Shown here: positions 8,333-16,894 of the stretch, one piece after another
Layout: every line of letters starts with the position of its first letter
How positions within the stretch are numbered: position 1 is the stretch's first letter
NCBI GenBank assembly: GCA_017569305.1
Contig: CP069418.1
Coordinates: 558,001 to 622,000 of the forward strand
DNA: 64,000 nucleotides
From: Clostridiales bacterium FE2011
GTDB taxonomy: Bacteria > Bacillota > Clostridia > Christensenellales > Aristaeellaceae
Direction of reading: 5' to 3'
Notes under the pieces: model-generated
Database searches by the model: none
What the model was told of the DNA's origin: nothing
The model's input: only the letters and a program-made list of their open reading frames with translations
Position numbers and translations under genes: made by a program

Positions 8333-8409
8333 AAACTTTTCACTAATCACTGGTCTCTTACAAACTTAATCATTTTTAAGTCTTAAGTTTTAAGTTTTCA
8401 GTTTTCATT
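8333..8409. repeat. heptad tract between ATPase and permease genes
   Basis: Seven-base units AAACTTT, TCACTAA, TCACTGG, TCTCTTA, CAAACTT, then after a one-base phase slip TTTTAAG, TCTTAAG, TTTTAAG, TTTTCAG, TTTTCAT. Same design and order as the tract at 7481-7566. Confidence 0.85.
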
Positions 8410-8453
8410 GAGATCTTTCTGTGAAACACTTATGTGTTTCTCAGGAAGATCTC
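8410..8453 (-). terminator. long inverted repeat across the stop of the ATPase gene
   Basis: Two 20-base arms (8410-8429 and 8434-8453) pair with two mismatches around TTAT, which contains the TAA stop. The inner arm encodes the last residues EIFLRNT of the ATPase. The outer arm is non-coding. Confidence 0.6.
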
Positions 8454-9356
8454 CTCCAGGCTGTCCTTCTCCTCCGTCATCATCCGGATCGGCGCGTTCA
8501 GCCCTGCCAGCAGCCGGAAAATCTGGTCCGTTGCCCTTCCCTGCTCATCTGCCGTTTTACAGGTCAGCAGGAACTCTGCTGTGCCCGCCTCCGGACTGTT
8601 GACTCCTTCTGCCTGCAGTACGCATTGCAGGCCCTTCAGGGCCCCCAGAAGGGCTTCCTTCCGTCCGGCCGCACGTACCCGCAGCCGCAGGGTATCGGCC
8701 GGTTTCTCCGTCAGGTCAATGCTCTGTACCATCCGTCCTTCGTTCAGGATTATCACCCGGGAGCAGAGCTGCTGAACCTCGGTAAGGATATGGCTGGAGA
8801 ATACGACCGTGTGGTCCTTTCCCAGCTTCCGGATCAGTTCCCGCATTTCCACCGTTTGCCGCGGATCCAGGCCGACCGTCGGTTCATCCAGGATCAGGAC
8901 GTCCGGTGCGCCGCACAGTGCCTGCGCAATACCGACGCGCTGACGGTATCCCTTGCTCAGGTGGCCGATAACCCGTTCCCGGACTTCCTTCAGGGAGCAC
9001 AGCTCGATAATCTCGTTCACATGCTCCCGGTTTGCTTTCCGGGTCACTTCCCGCAGTTCGCTGACAAAGGCCAGGTACTCCTCCACCGTCATTTCGTCAT
9101 ACAGCGGCGGCTTCTCCGGCAGATAGCCGATCATCCGTTTGCAGGCCCGCGGGTCAGCCAGCATATCCTTTCCGCCCACCCGTACCTTGCCTTCTGTCGG
9201 CGGAAAATAGCCGGTCATCAGGTTCAGCGCCGTGGTCTTGCCAGCGCCGTTGCGGCCCAGCAGTCCCACCGTCTGCCCTTTGGGAACATGAAGCGAGACA
9301 TCCCGGAGTCCCGGGATGCTTCCGTACAGCTTGGTAACATGTTCCAGTTCAATCAT
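8430..9356 (-). CDS. ABC transporter ATP-binding protein (GldA-like)
   Basis: A 308-residue ATPase that powers the GldF-like exporter. Walker A GRNGAGKTT lies at residues 34-42, the signature LSKGYRQRVGIAQAL near 133-147, Walker B LILDEPTVGLDP after it, and the H-loop in VVFSSHILTE. A C-terminal domain of about 90 residues is typical of GldA/CcmA-type subunits. The ATG at 9356 overlaps the GtrA stop as ATGA, which argues for translational coupling; an in-frame extension upstream lies inside that gene and is rejected. Confidence 0.9.
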   Translation of the reverse strand: MIELEHVTKLYGSIPGLRDVSLHVPKGQTVGLLGRNGAGKTTALNLMTGYFPPTEGKVRVGGKDMLADPRACKRMIGYLPEKPPLYDEMTVEEYLAFVSELREVTRKANREHVNEIIELCSLKEVRERVIGHLSKGYRQRVGIAQALCGAPDVLILDEPTVGLDPRQTVEMRELIRKLGKDHTVVFSSHILTEVQQLCSRVIILNEGRMVQSIDLTEKPADTLRLRVRAAGRKEALLGALKGLQCVLQAEGVNSPEAGTAEFLLTCKTADEQGRATDQIFRLLAGLNAPIRMMTEEKDSLEEIFLRNT

Positions 9357-9793
9357 TGCTTTGCCCTGCGGTACAATACCGCCCGTTTCGAGAAGTAATT
9401 CCAGATCATCACAATCAGCGTCGCCATGCACTTGTTCAGCACATACATGTTGATCGTTCTGGATCCGAAAGTCAGTATCACAGCGTCTTCACCCAGGAGC
9501 ACCCGGAACAGCAGCATCAGCACCTCGTTCAGTCCCAGGCCGATCAGGCTGGTAATCAGGAAGCCCGCCTTTGCGCCAGCTCCCCGGTTCTTTGCTCCGC
9601 GGAAAACCCAGACGACGCACAGCAGGTAATTCAGGATCACTGAAATCAGGAAAGCGATGGGCGTTGCAATCAGCGTATCCACGCCGAACTTCCCCTTCAG
9701 CAAAATCAGTACGGCCAGTTCCACCACAAAACAGACGCCGCCGGTCAGGGCAAACCGAATGATCTCCGCTGCCCGGCTCTTCTTCTGTTCCAT
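9353..9793 (-). CDS. GtrA family membrane protein
   Basis: A 146-residue protein with four hydrophobic helices, the GtrA fold linked to flipping or passage of lipid-linked sugars. Helices lie at about 10-30, 38-60, 75-97 and 112-135, and the family-typical FALTGGVCFVVELAVL begins near residue 13. The ATG at 9793 has AGGGG eight bases upstream. A GTG at 9802 overlapping the dnaE stop is the alternative, but the SD would be only two bases away. Coupled to dnaE upstream and the ATPase downstream. Confidence 0.85.
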   Translation of the reverse strand: MEQKKSRAAEIIRFALTGGVCFVVELAVLILLKGKFGVDTLIATPIAFLISVILNYLLCVVWVFRGAKNRGAGAKAGFLITSLIGLGLNEVLMLLFRVLLGEDAVILTFGSRTINMYVLNKCMATLIVMIWNYFSKRAVLYRRAKQ

Positions 9794-9798
9794 GAGTC

Positions 9799-12700
9799 TC
9801 ACCCCTTTTGTTTCAGTACCACATTTTCCGCACCCAGCACATCCCTCAGCCGCTGGATGCAGTTTTCATCCGCGCTGCACCAGTTTTCCTTCGGGCACAG
9901 CAGTGTAATCTTTTCTTCCGGAATATGCATATAAACCGGAATCTCTCCCGCGCACAGCGCCAGCACGGCACCGGCCCGGTCCATATCCTGCCGGCTCAGC
10001 CGCAGGAAGACTTTTTTCTCTGCTTCAGCCGCCAGCTGGGCGTCCGTTTTCGGTGCTTCCCGCTTCTTCCGGAATTCCTCCAGCCGCAGCGTGGAGGGCT
10101 GCGTTGTCCACTCTTCCAGCCGGGTTACCCGCTCCGCCAGCAGCTTGGGAGCTTCATCCTCCCGTACGCTGATCTTGCCGCTGATCACCACGGCTTCATC
10201 CGTGTTCAGCAGCAGCCGGTATTTCTCAAACACCCTGGGGAACACCAGGCATTCAATCTGTCCGGTCATGTCTTCCAGGGTAACAAAGGCCATATAGTCG
10301 CCCTTCTTGGTCGCCTTTTCCTTGACCTCTGTCAGGATGCCGCCCAGGTCCACAAACATTCCGTCCAGGTCCGGAGTCTCGGCTTCCTCTTCGGGTTCGG
10401 TGATTTCAGCCGCCGTATAGGTCAGCTTTTTCAGCTTCTCCCGATAATCATCCAACGGATGACCCGTCATATAGACTCCCGCGGCGTCCTTTTCCATTTT
10501 CAGTTTGGCCTTCGCCGGGCAGTCCGGAATGTCCGGCAGCCGCAGTTCGGCGTCAAACATGGGCTGTTCTTCCCCGCCGCCGAACATATCAAACAGGCTT
10601 ACCTGGCCGGATACATTCTTCTTTTTCCGTGCCTGGTTCGCATCCATGGCAGCCTCGTATACTGCCAGCATTTGCGGCCTGTTGGCGCCAAAGCCGTCAA
10701 AGGCTCCTGCCTTGATCAGGCTCTCCGTGACCCGCTTGTTGCACTCCGCCGTATCAATCCGCCGGCAGAAGTCAAAGATATCCCGGAAAGGCCCGGCGCT
10801 TTCCCGCTCGCGGATGATCGCGTTCACAGCATTCTCGCCTACGCTCTTGATTGCGCCCAGGCCGAACAGGATCGCGGCTTTTCCTTCCGCGTCCCGGTCC
10901 ACTGTAAACTTCCAGCGGCTCCGGTTCACGTTGGGCGGCAGCACGGAAATATCCCGGCCCCGGCAGTACTGGATGTATCCGGCAATCTTGCCGGTATTGC
11001 CGTACACGCTGTTCAGCATGGCCGCCATGAACTGCACGGGATAATACCGCTTCAGCCAGGCTGTCTGCATAGCCACCACACCGTAAGCCGCGGCGTGGGA
11101 CTTATTGAAGGCGTAGCTGGCGAAAGCGATCATTTCATCGTAGATTTCGTTCGCTACATTCTCCGGAACGCCGTTGCGCACGCATCCGGGCACAGTGACG
11201 TTCCCGTCCTTGTCTGTCAGGCCGTGAACGAAAATCTGCCGTTCCTCTTCCATGACCTTGTGCTTTTTCTTCGCCATGGCGCGGCGCACCAGGTCACTCC
11301 GGCCGTAGCTGTATCCGGCCAGGTCACGCACGATCTGCATAACCTGCTCCTGGTACACCATACACCCGTAGGTCACGTCCAGGATCGGACGCAGTTTTTC
11401 AGTTTTATACTTTACGCTGGCAGGGTTCGCCTTGCCTGCGATATAGCGCGGAATGGATTCCATGGGGCCCGGACGGTACAGGGAGATGGCAGCGATGATG
11501 TCTTCAAAGCAGCTGGGCTTCATGTTCGTCAGGAAGCCGGTCATGCCCGCGCCTTCCATCTGGAACACTCCGTCCGTATCGCCCCGGCTGATCATTTCAT
11601 AAACCGCCGGATCATCCAGCGGAATATCCTCCGGCTTCATGTCCTTGCCGGTTTCCCGCATCATGTCCAGCGTATCCCGGATCACCGTCAGGGTCCGCAA
11701 TCCGAGGAAGTCCATCTTCAGCAGGCCCAGGCGCTCAATGGTGCCCATCGGATACTGGGTGGTGATGACCTCGTCGTTCCGCTGCAGGGGCACAAATTCC
11801 ACCACCGGCTTACCGGTAATCAGCACGCCCGCCGCGTGGGTGGAAGCATGCCGGGGCATCCCTTCCAGCGTCAGTGCCGTATCAATCAGTTCCCTGACCT
11901 TCGGCTGGTTGTCATACATTTCCCGGAGCACCGGGCTGATCTTCAGCGCCTTGTTCAGCGTCATGCCCAGGTCAAAGGGAATCGCCTTGGCCACCGCGTC
12001 CGTTTCCTGGTAGCTCATGCCCAGCACCCGGCCCACGTCGCGCACAACGCCCTTGGCCGCCATGGTACCGAAGGTGATGATCTGGCTCACATGGTCCGAT
12101 CCGTATTTCCGGGCCACGTAGTCAATAACCTCCTGCCGCCGTTCGTAGCAGAAGTCCACGTCAATATCAGGCATGCTGACACGTTCCGGATTCAGGAAGC
12201 GCTCAAACAGCAGCTGGTATTTCAGCGGATCCAGCATGGTAATCCCCAGCGTATAGGCCACGATGGAGCCGGCGCCGCTGCCGCGGCCCGGGCCAACCAT
12301 GATCCCGTGGGATTTGGCATAGTGGATGAAGTCCCAGACGATCAGGAAGTAGTCCACATAGCCCATATGTTCAATGGTGGACAGCTCATATTCCAGCCGC
12401 TGATAGGGTTCATCTCCCTCTTTGGCGTCCGGATAGAGCTTCTTCATGCCTTCCCCGCACAGGCGGCGCAGCATGCTCTTTGCGGTTTCGCCTTCCGGCA
12501 CCGGATAGTGCGGCAGGCGGGTTACACCGAATTCAAACTCGACGTTGCATCGATCTACGATCTCCTGGGTCCGGTCAACGGCGTCCGGCACCTGCCGGAA
12601 CAGGGCGCGCATCTCCTCTTCGCTCTTGACGTAGAGCTCTTCTGTCTCCATCCGCATCCGCTGGTCGTCCGCCAGCGTCTTGCCGGTCTGGATGCACATC

Positions 12701-13353
12701 AGCACTTCCTGGGCATGTGCGTCCTTCTTCTCCAGGTAGTGACAGTCGTTGGTCGCAACCAGCGGAACATTCATTTCCCGGGCCAGACTGATCAGCCGGG
12801 GCAGAACGGTCTTTTCTTCCCGCAGGTTGTGATCCATGATTTCAATATAGAAATTCTTCTCGCCGAAGATCTCCTGCATTTCCCGCACATAGGCATGGGC
12901 GCTTTCATCCTGCCCGTTCAGCAGCATTTTCGGAAGGTCGCCGCTCAGGCAGGCGCTCAGGCAGATCAGGCCTTCATGATGTTCCCGGATCAGGTTATAG
13001 TCGATCCGCGGCCGGTAATAGTAACCCGTCAGGAAGCCCTCACTGATCAGGTACATCAGGTTCTGATAGCCGGTATTGTTCTCGCACAGCAGGATCAGGT
13101 GGCTGTTTTCGCGGCCGGTCATGGACTTGTCCGTCCGGTCCCGGCAGACGTATGCTTCGCAGCCGATGATCGGTTTGATCCCGGCTTCCTTCATCGCGTT
13201 ATAGAAATCGATCGCGCCGTACAGTACGCCGTGATCCGTAATTGCGCAGGAGTCCATTCCCAGCTCTTTCAGCCGGTCGGCAAGCGAACTGATCCTGCAG
13301 GCGCCATCCAGCAGGCTGTACTCCGTGTGCAGATGAAGATGCGTAAAGCTCAT
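9799..13353 (-). CDS. dnaE: DNA polymerase III subunit alpha
   Basis: The 1184-residue replicative polymerase of the DnaE type. The PHP domain opens with FTHLHLHTEYSLLDG (residues 3-17). The polymerase active-site acidic motif PDIDVDF is near residue 400, GPGRGSGAGSIVAY shortly before it, and an OB-fold (GGILTEVKEKATKKGDYMAFVTLED) near the C-terminus. The ATG at 13353 follows GGAGGGATT. Length fits DnaE, not the exonuclease-bearing PolC. First gene of a run with gtrA and the ABC genes. Confidence 0.95.
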   Translation of the reverse strand: MSFTHLHLHTEYSLLDGACRISSLADRLKELGMDSCAITDHGVLYGAIDFYNAMKEAGIKPIIGCEAYVCRDRTDKSMTGRENSHLILLCENNTGYQNLMYLISEGFLTGYYYRPRIDYNLIREHHEGLICLSACLSGDLPKMLLNGQDESAHAYVREMQEIFGEKNFYIEIMDHNLREEKTVLPRLISLAREMNVPLVATNDCHYLEKKDAHAQEVLMCIQTGKTLADDQRMRMETEELYVKSEEEMRALFRQVPDAVDRTQEIVDRCNVEFEFGVTRLPHYPVPEGETAKSMLRRLCGEGMKKLYPDAKEGDEPYQRLEYELSTIEHMGYVDYFLIVWDFIHYAKSHGIMVGPGRGSGAGSIVAYTLGITMLDPLKYQLLFERFLNPERVSMPDIDVDFCYERRQEVIDYVARKYGSDHVSQIITFGTMAAKGVVRDVGRVLGMSYQETDAVAKAIPFDLGMTLNKALKISPVLREMYDNQPKVRELIDTALTLEGMPRHASTHAAGVLITGKPVVEFVPLQRNDEVITTQYPMGTIERLGLLKMDFLGLRTLTVIRDTLDMMRETGKDMKPEDIPLDDPAVYEMISRGDTDGVFQMEGAGMTGFLTNMKPSCFEDIIAAISLYRPGPMESIPRYIAGKANPASVKYKTEKLRPILDVTYGCMVYQEQVMQIVRDLAGYSYGRSDLVRRAMAKKKHKVMEEERQIFVHGLTDKDGNVTVPGCVRNGVPENVANEIYDEMIAFASYAFNKSHAAAYGVVAMQTAWLKRYYPVQFMAAMLNSVYGNTGKIAGYIQYCRGRDISVLPPNVNRSRWKFTVDRDAEGKAAILFGLGAIKSVGENAVNAIIRERESAGPFRDIFDFCRRIDTAECNKRVTESLIKAGAFDGFGANRPQMLAVYEAAMDANQARKKKNVSGQVSLFDMFGGGEEQPMFDAELRLPDIPDCPAKAKLKMEKDAAGVYMTGHPLDDYREKLKKLTYTAAEITEPEEEAETPDLDGMFVDLGGILTEVKEKATKKGDYMAFVTLEDMTGQIECLVFPRVFEKYRLLLNTDEAVVISGKISVREDEAPKLLAERVTRLEEWTTQPSTLRLEEFRKKREAPKTDAQLAAEAEKKVFLRLSRQDMDRAGAVLALCAGEIPVYMHIPEEKITLLCPKENWCSADENCIQRLRDVLGAENVVLKQKG

Positions 13354-13362
13354 AATCCCTCC

Positions 13363-13377
13363 GGCGGCTGAACCGCC
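13363..13377 (-). promoter_or_regulatory. hairpin abutting the dnaE SD
   Basis: GGCGG (13363-13367) pairs with CCGCC (13373-13377) around CTGAA. On the minus strand it touches the GGAGGG site and lies about 20 bases from the predicted transcript start. Confidence 0.55.
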
Positions 13378-13401
13378 ATTTTGTGCAAATATGAACACTT
13401 G

Positions 13402-13431
13402 ATTATACCACAAATCAAGTTATAAACACAA
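13402..13431 (-). promoter_or_regulatory. dnaE promoter
   Basis: On the minus strand TTGTGT (13426-13431) precedes TATAAT (13402-13407) by 18 bases. The leader to the ATG is about 40 bases. Confidence 0.7.
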
Positions 13432-13455
13432 AGCCGGATCCTCACGGATCCGGCT
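13432..13455 (-). terminator. terminator of the secreted protein gene at 13477
   Basis: A perfect 10-bp GC-rich stem (AGCCGGATCC with GGATCCGGCT) around a four-base loop follows the stop of the gene by 21 bases. The T tract is weak and merges into the dnaE -35. Confidence 0.7.
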
Positions 13456-13476
13456 GAAATACAATTATTCGATTGA

Positions 13477-13950
13477 TTACTCCTGCCTGATGGAAGACAT
13501 GATCTGCACAGTCCGGTCAGCCGCTTCCTGGGTGGCATACCAGAAGTCAATTTCAATCATCAGGTCACCGTCTTCAAAGATGTATCCGATCCCCGGAGCT
13601 CCGTCTGATTCATCCTTCATCCGGACGCATACCATCGTGATGCGGTTCACCTTCCGGAGTTCTGCTTCCCAGCCTTTCTCCTTAAGCACGTTCACGGTTT
13701 CCTTCAGCGTTTCCGCCATGCCCAGGTTCTCAGCCTCAGATTTCGGATAGCAGAAGCAGTCCATCTCCAGGTCGTTGTTGAAATAGGTCTCAACACCGTT
13801 CTCCGAGGCTTCCGGAGACACATATTCCATATCATCCGGCAGGTCCACCACATAGCCCAGTCCGGGCAGCAGTTCAACCGTCTGATCCGCCATTGCAAAC
13901 CCGCTCACCAGCATCATCAGGCAAACCACCAGACCGATAATCTTCTTCAT
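13477..13950 (-). CDS. secreted protein of unknown function
   Basis: A 157-residue protein with a clear signal peptide (MKKIIGLVVCLMMLVSGFAMA, cleavage likely after AMA) and an acidic mature part with no motif I recognise. The body (LPGLGYVVDLPDDMEYV, then YIFEDGDLMIEIDFWYATQEAAD) suggests a small alpha/beta domain. I take the second ATG at 13950 because AGGGG lies seven bases before it; an ATG at 13956 would be too close to that site. Monocistronic, with its own terminator. Confidence 0.75.
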   Translation of the reverse strand: MKKIIGLVVCLMMLVSGFAMADQTVELLPGLGYVVDLPDDMEYVSPEASENGVETYFNNDLEMDCFCYPKSEAENLGMAETLKETVNVLKEKGWEAELRKVNRITMVCVRMKDESDGAPGIGYIFEDGDLMIEIDFWYATQEAADRTVQIMSSIRQE

Positions 13951-14003
13951 GTTCATTCCCCTTCCGGTTAGTGCCTTGATTATACTTTCCTTCTCAATTT
14001 TCT

Positions 14004-14296
14004 GTCAATTACTCATCACCATCACAATGATTCACAAGCCCAAAACACTATATCATTTTTAAGTTATTGAGGAGGCATCCGTGCTTTAGCACGGGCGAAG
14101 CTCTGATGACTGCCGGTGGCAGAAATCTCGTCAGAGCTGAGGTCATCTGAAACGAGTGATCTTCCCAGTGGGAAGTCACGACGATTGAAGATGCGGTATA
14201 TGCCTCCCATGCTACAGCCGTCCATTTCTGCGAGTCTATGACGATGCAGAAATGGAATACGGCGATCGCAAAGTTTTAAGTTTTCAGTATTCATTA
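14004..14296. repeat. heptad-bounded structured element, long copy
   Basis: This fills most of the 376-base gap between 13950 and 14327. Outer left sequence includes AGCCCAAAACACTAT, also found at 23180-23194. The core from 14064 repeats the layout of 5813-5950: P1 14071-14078/14200-14207, P2 CCGTGCT/AGCACGG, P3 GCCGT (14217-14221) with ACGGC (14259-14263), P4 CCATTTCTGC/GCAGAAATGG (14222-14255). Between P2 and the P1 closing arm is an extra insert of about 105 bases with its own hairpins (CTGCC/GGCAG, CTTCCC/GGGAAG, AGCTCTGA/TCAGAGCT). It ends in TTTTAAG/TTTTCAG/TATTCAT heptads. No gene seen. Confidence 0.75.
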
Positions 14297-14328
14297 AAAC
14301 AAAAAGAGGCTTTCGCCTCTTTTTGTTT
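14297..14328 (-). terminator. terminator of the ABC permease gene
   Basis: A 14-bp stem (AAACAAAAAGAGGC with its complement) around a four-base loop, followed by T residues on the minus strand, overlaps the TAA stop at 14327. Confidence 0.85.
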
Positions 14329-15988
14329 AGCCCTTGCAGTAATACTTCTCCGCATTATTTTTCATGATCGCATGTGTTGCGATGGCCAGGATCACCAAGG
14401 CACCCGCAAGAATTCCGAAGATCGGCAGCAGCTCCAGGTGAAGCTTGTCAATCAGGACGTAAGTCAGGGCCGCCAGGGCAATCAGGATACCCCAGGAGAC
14501 GAACATGGAGATCATCACACCGAAGTTCTGCTTCACAGCTTCCTGCTCTGTCACCCAGTCCAGTTTGGGCTTTTTGATATCCCGGCTCAGGGCCAGGGCG
14601 CAGTTCACATAGCTGAACAGCAGGCACAGCACAAGCGCCATGATAACCTGCAGTTCCACGCCAGGATACATGATCAGCAGGACGATTGAAGCAGCGATCA
14701 CGCCGGCCGCTCCGAATCCGTAGCCCACGATGAATTTCGCGCGGATAAAGGTCATGGTCGGCACCGGCAGTGCCGTCAGGAAATCATGGCCTTTGCCTTC
14801 CCGCGTCACCGCGGTGGAAAGTGCGGGGTTCATGCCCGCCATATAGGCCATCATTGCCGCCAGGATGCCCATGATCAGGGCCGGATGCATGCTCTGGAAC
14901 AGTCCGCTCAGGCTTTCACCGGCTTTGCCGATAGACACACTGAAGATAATCACCATCATCAGCGGCATGAAGCAGATCGGCAGGATATTGGTCGCGTAGG
15001 ACGGCACCCGCAGGATCGTCTTAACTTCACGCAGGATGCAGGCCTTCAGCTGGCCGCCGGCTGTAAAGGATTCCCGTCCGGTAAACTTTTTCTTCTTTCC
15101 GCCGGGTGTCTCGGACTGCATCATGGACAGCTTGCGGTAGCTGTAGCCCAGGAGCCATACCATGACGACCGGAGCCGCCAGGGAAACCAGGATCCATACA
15201 AGGAACATCTGGTTGTTCTGGCCCAGCATGCCTTCAGCAGCCCATTCAGCAGGCGGGAACATCTTCGTCAGGCCGGCGAACCTGCTGGCGCTTCCCGTTA
15301 CGAAGCTTTCCATCATCGCTCCGCCGTCCGTGGTGCTGCTGCCGGTCATGCCGCCAAGGTTCGACATCAGGAACATATAGGCAACCAGCAGGGCGATACC
15401 GCCGACGGTCATAATCGTTTCACGGTGTTTCCACAGAGCGGAAAGACGGATCAACAGGCTGGACAGGAAAGCAATCAGGCAGATCGGCAGAATTGCAATC
15501 AGCAGCCAGACCACAATCATCCTGACGTAGAAGAGCGCTTCAGCGCCGGTCTTTACACCGTAGAGGATACAGGCCGGCAGGATCAGCAGAGCGTCAATGC
15601 AGGTTTCAGAAATCCACACCTGGGTCAGTTTGGCGCTCAGCAGCGTCCGGGGCTTGATCGGCAGCGATGCCAGATAAGTCGCGTCACGGCCAAGGTACAA
15701 AACGCTCAGGGTGAAGAAGAACGCCATGATCAGCGTACCCGTGGTGGCAAGGACCACCGCCAGGGTCACCAGCATTTCAGGCATGTGAAGCCTGATCAGG
15801 ATGTCGATCATCTGGGTTTCCAGATAGAACAGCATACCGCCGAGATATGCAATCGCGAAAATGACCGCGATGATCATTCCAATGGTGCGGCCTTTCTTTT
15901 CCTTCAGCGCTGTCTTCAGGTTACGCGGTTTCATGTCCGCGTATCTGGACAGCAGCTGCAGCCGCAGCAGTGCAAGAAAGCTTTTCAT
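14327..15988 (-). CDS. ABC-2 type exporter permease, large
   Basis: A 553-residue integral membrane protein with about twelve hydrophobic helices. It is coded directly after an ABC ATPase with a four-base overlap, so the two form one transporter. The long soluble loop at about residues 290-310 (SYRKLSMMQSETPGGKKKKF) separates two six-helix halves, as in large two-half ABC-2 permeases. Substrate is unknown; drugs, peptides or lipids are possible. I see no motif that decides it. Confidence 0.8.
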   Translation of the reverse strand: MKSFLALLRLQLLSRYADMKPRNLKTALKEKKGRTIGMIIAVIFAIAYLGGMLFYLETQMIDILIRLHMPEMLVTLAVVLATTGTLIMAFFFTLSVLYLGRDATYLASLPIKPRTLLSAKLTQVWISETCIDALLILPACILYGVKTGAEALFYVRMIVVWLLIAILPICLIAFLSSLLIRLSALWKHRETIMTVGGIALLVAYMFLMSNLGGMTGSSTTDGGAMMESFVTGSASRFAGLTKMFPPAEWAAEGMLGQNNQMFLVWILVSLAAPVVMVWLLGYSYRKLSMMQSETPGGKKKKFTGRESFTAGGQLKACILREVKTILRVPSYATNILPICFMPLMMVIIFSVSIGKAGESLSGLFQSMHPALIMGILAAMMAYMAGMNPALSTAVTREGKGHDFLTALPVPTMTFIRAKFIVGYGFGAAGVIAASIVLLIMYPGVELQVIMALVLCLLFSYVNCALALSRDIKKPKLDWVTEQEAVKQNFGVMISMFVSWGILIALAALTYVLIDKLHLELLPIFGILAGALVILAIATHAIMKNNAEKYYCKG

Positions 15989-16722
15989 TCGTTGTCTCCT
16001 CCGTCATCGGTCAGCTGCAGGAACAGGTCTTCCAGGCTGGCGCTCTTTTCACCGGAACGCAGTTCTTCCAGGGTGCCCTGGGCACGCAGAGTACCGTGAT
16101 CGATCACGCCGATGCGGGTGCACAGCTTTTCAGCAACTTCCAGCACGTGGGTAGAGAAGAACACAGTATTTCCCTCGTTGCAGTGACGGATCATCTCTTC
16201 CTTCAGCAGGTGAGCTGCCCGGGGATCCAGGCCGCCCAGGGGCTCGTCCAGGATCCAGATCGGAGGATTATGAATCAAGGCGCCGATCACGACCAGCTTC
16301 TGCTTCATACCCTTGGAATAGGTACGCACCTGGCTGTTGATGGCGTCTTCCAGTTCAAAGATATGCAGGTATTTTTCAATGTGGGCCTTCCGGCGGGAAG
16401 CGCTCACCTGGTAAATATCCGCCATAAAGTTCAGGTATTCCATACCGGACAGCCGGTCATACAGATCGTTTCCGTCCGGCACAAAGCCGATCAGGCGCTG
16501 GGCCTCCAGGCGCTCGGAATCCATCCGGTGTCCCGCCATGGTGATGGAGCCTTCATCGGGCTTCAGCACGCCGGTCAGCATTTTGATCGTGGTGGTTTTG
16601 CCGGCGCCGTTCGGCCCGATAAAGCCGAACAGCTCGCCGCCCTTTACACTCAGGGACAGGTTGTCCACGGCCTTTTTATTATTCTTTGAGTACGTTTTGG
16701 TTACGTTCTGAATCTCAATCAT
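15985..16722 (-). CDS. ABC transporter ATP-binding protein
   Basis: A 245-residue ATPase with Walker A GPNGAGKTT at residues 36-44, signature YSKGMKQKLVVIGAL near 137-151, Walker B PIWILDEPLGGLDP near 154-167 and H-loop FFSTHVLEVAE. Its stop overlaps the permease start (ATGA), so translation is coupled. GGAGGAGG lies close to the ATG. Length is normal for CcmA-type subunits without a C-terminal extension. Confidence 0.92.
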   Translation of the reverse strand: MIEIQNVTKTYSKNNKKAVDNLSLSVKGGELFGFIGPNGAGKTTTIKMLTGVLKPDEGSITMAGHRMDSERLEAQRLIGFVPDGNDLYDRLSGMEYLNFMADIYQVSASRRKAHIEKYLHIFELEDAINSQVRTYSKGMKQKLVVIGALIHNPPIWILDEPLGGLDPRAAHLLKEEMIRHCNEGNTVFFSTHVLEVAEKLCTRIGVIDHGTLRAQGTLEELRSGEKSASLEDLFLQLTDDGGDNE

Positions 16723-16734
16723 GGGTCCTCCTCC

Positions 16735-16749
16735 GGCGGTTTCACCGCC
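16735..16749 (-). promoter_or_regulatory. hairpin abutting the SD of the ABC ATPase gene
   Basis: GGCGGT (16735-16740) pairs with ACCGCC (16744-16749) around TTC. It sits between the promoter and the GGAGGAGG site, nearly the same stem as that before dnaE. Confidence 0.6.
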
Positions 16750-16777
16750 CTTGCTTGTTTTTTACGTATCAGATGAT

Positions 16778-16806
16778 AGCATACTGTGTTTGGAAAAAAA
16801 ATGCAA
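16778..16806 (-). promoter_or_regulatory. promoter of the ABC exporter operon
   Basis: On the minus strand TTGCAT (16801-16806) and TATGCT (16778-16783) lie 17 bases apart, with a leader of about 50 bases. Confidence 0.65.
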
Positions 16807-16851
16807 TCATAAGAGACATATCCGTACCTATTTTTCTGCCCGCGGATAAAA

Positions 16852-16880
16852 AAAGACGCTATTTTCTCAACAGCGTCTTT
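16852..16880 (-). terminator. terminator of the NAD salvage operon
   Basis: AAAGACGCT (16852-16860) pairs with AGCGTCTTT (16872-16880). On the minus strand a run of seven T follows. Confidence 0.85.
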
Positions 16881-16894
16881 AGGCTTGTATTTCC

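Noticed and set aside
9808..13371. Long open frame opposite dnaE
   Set aside because: It is the antisense shadow of dnaE, caused by codon bias in a GC-balanced gene; its product is His- and Gln-rich without a domain.
14064..14294. 76-codon gene on the minus strand within the structured element
   Set aside because: Its frame is made of the hairpin arms and heptads, and the matching short copy at 5.8 kb does not keep it open.
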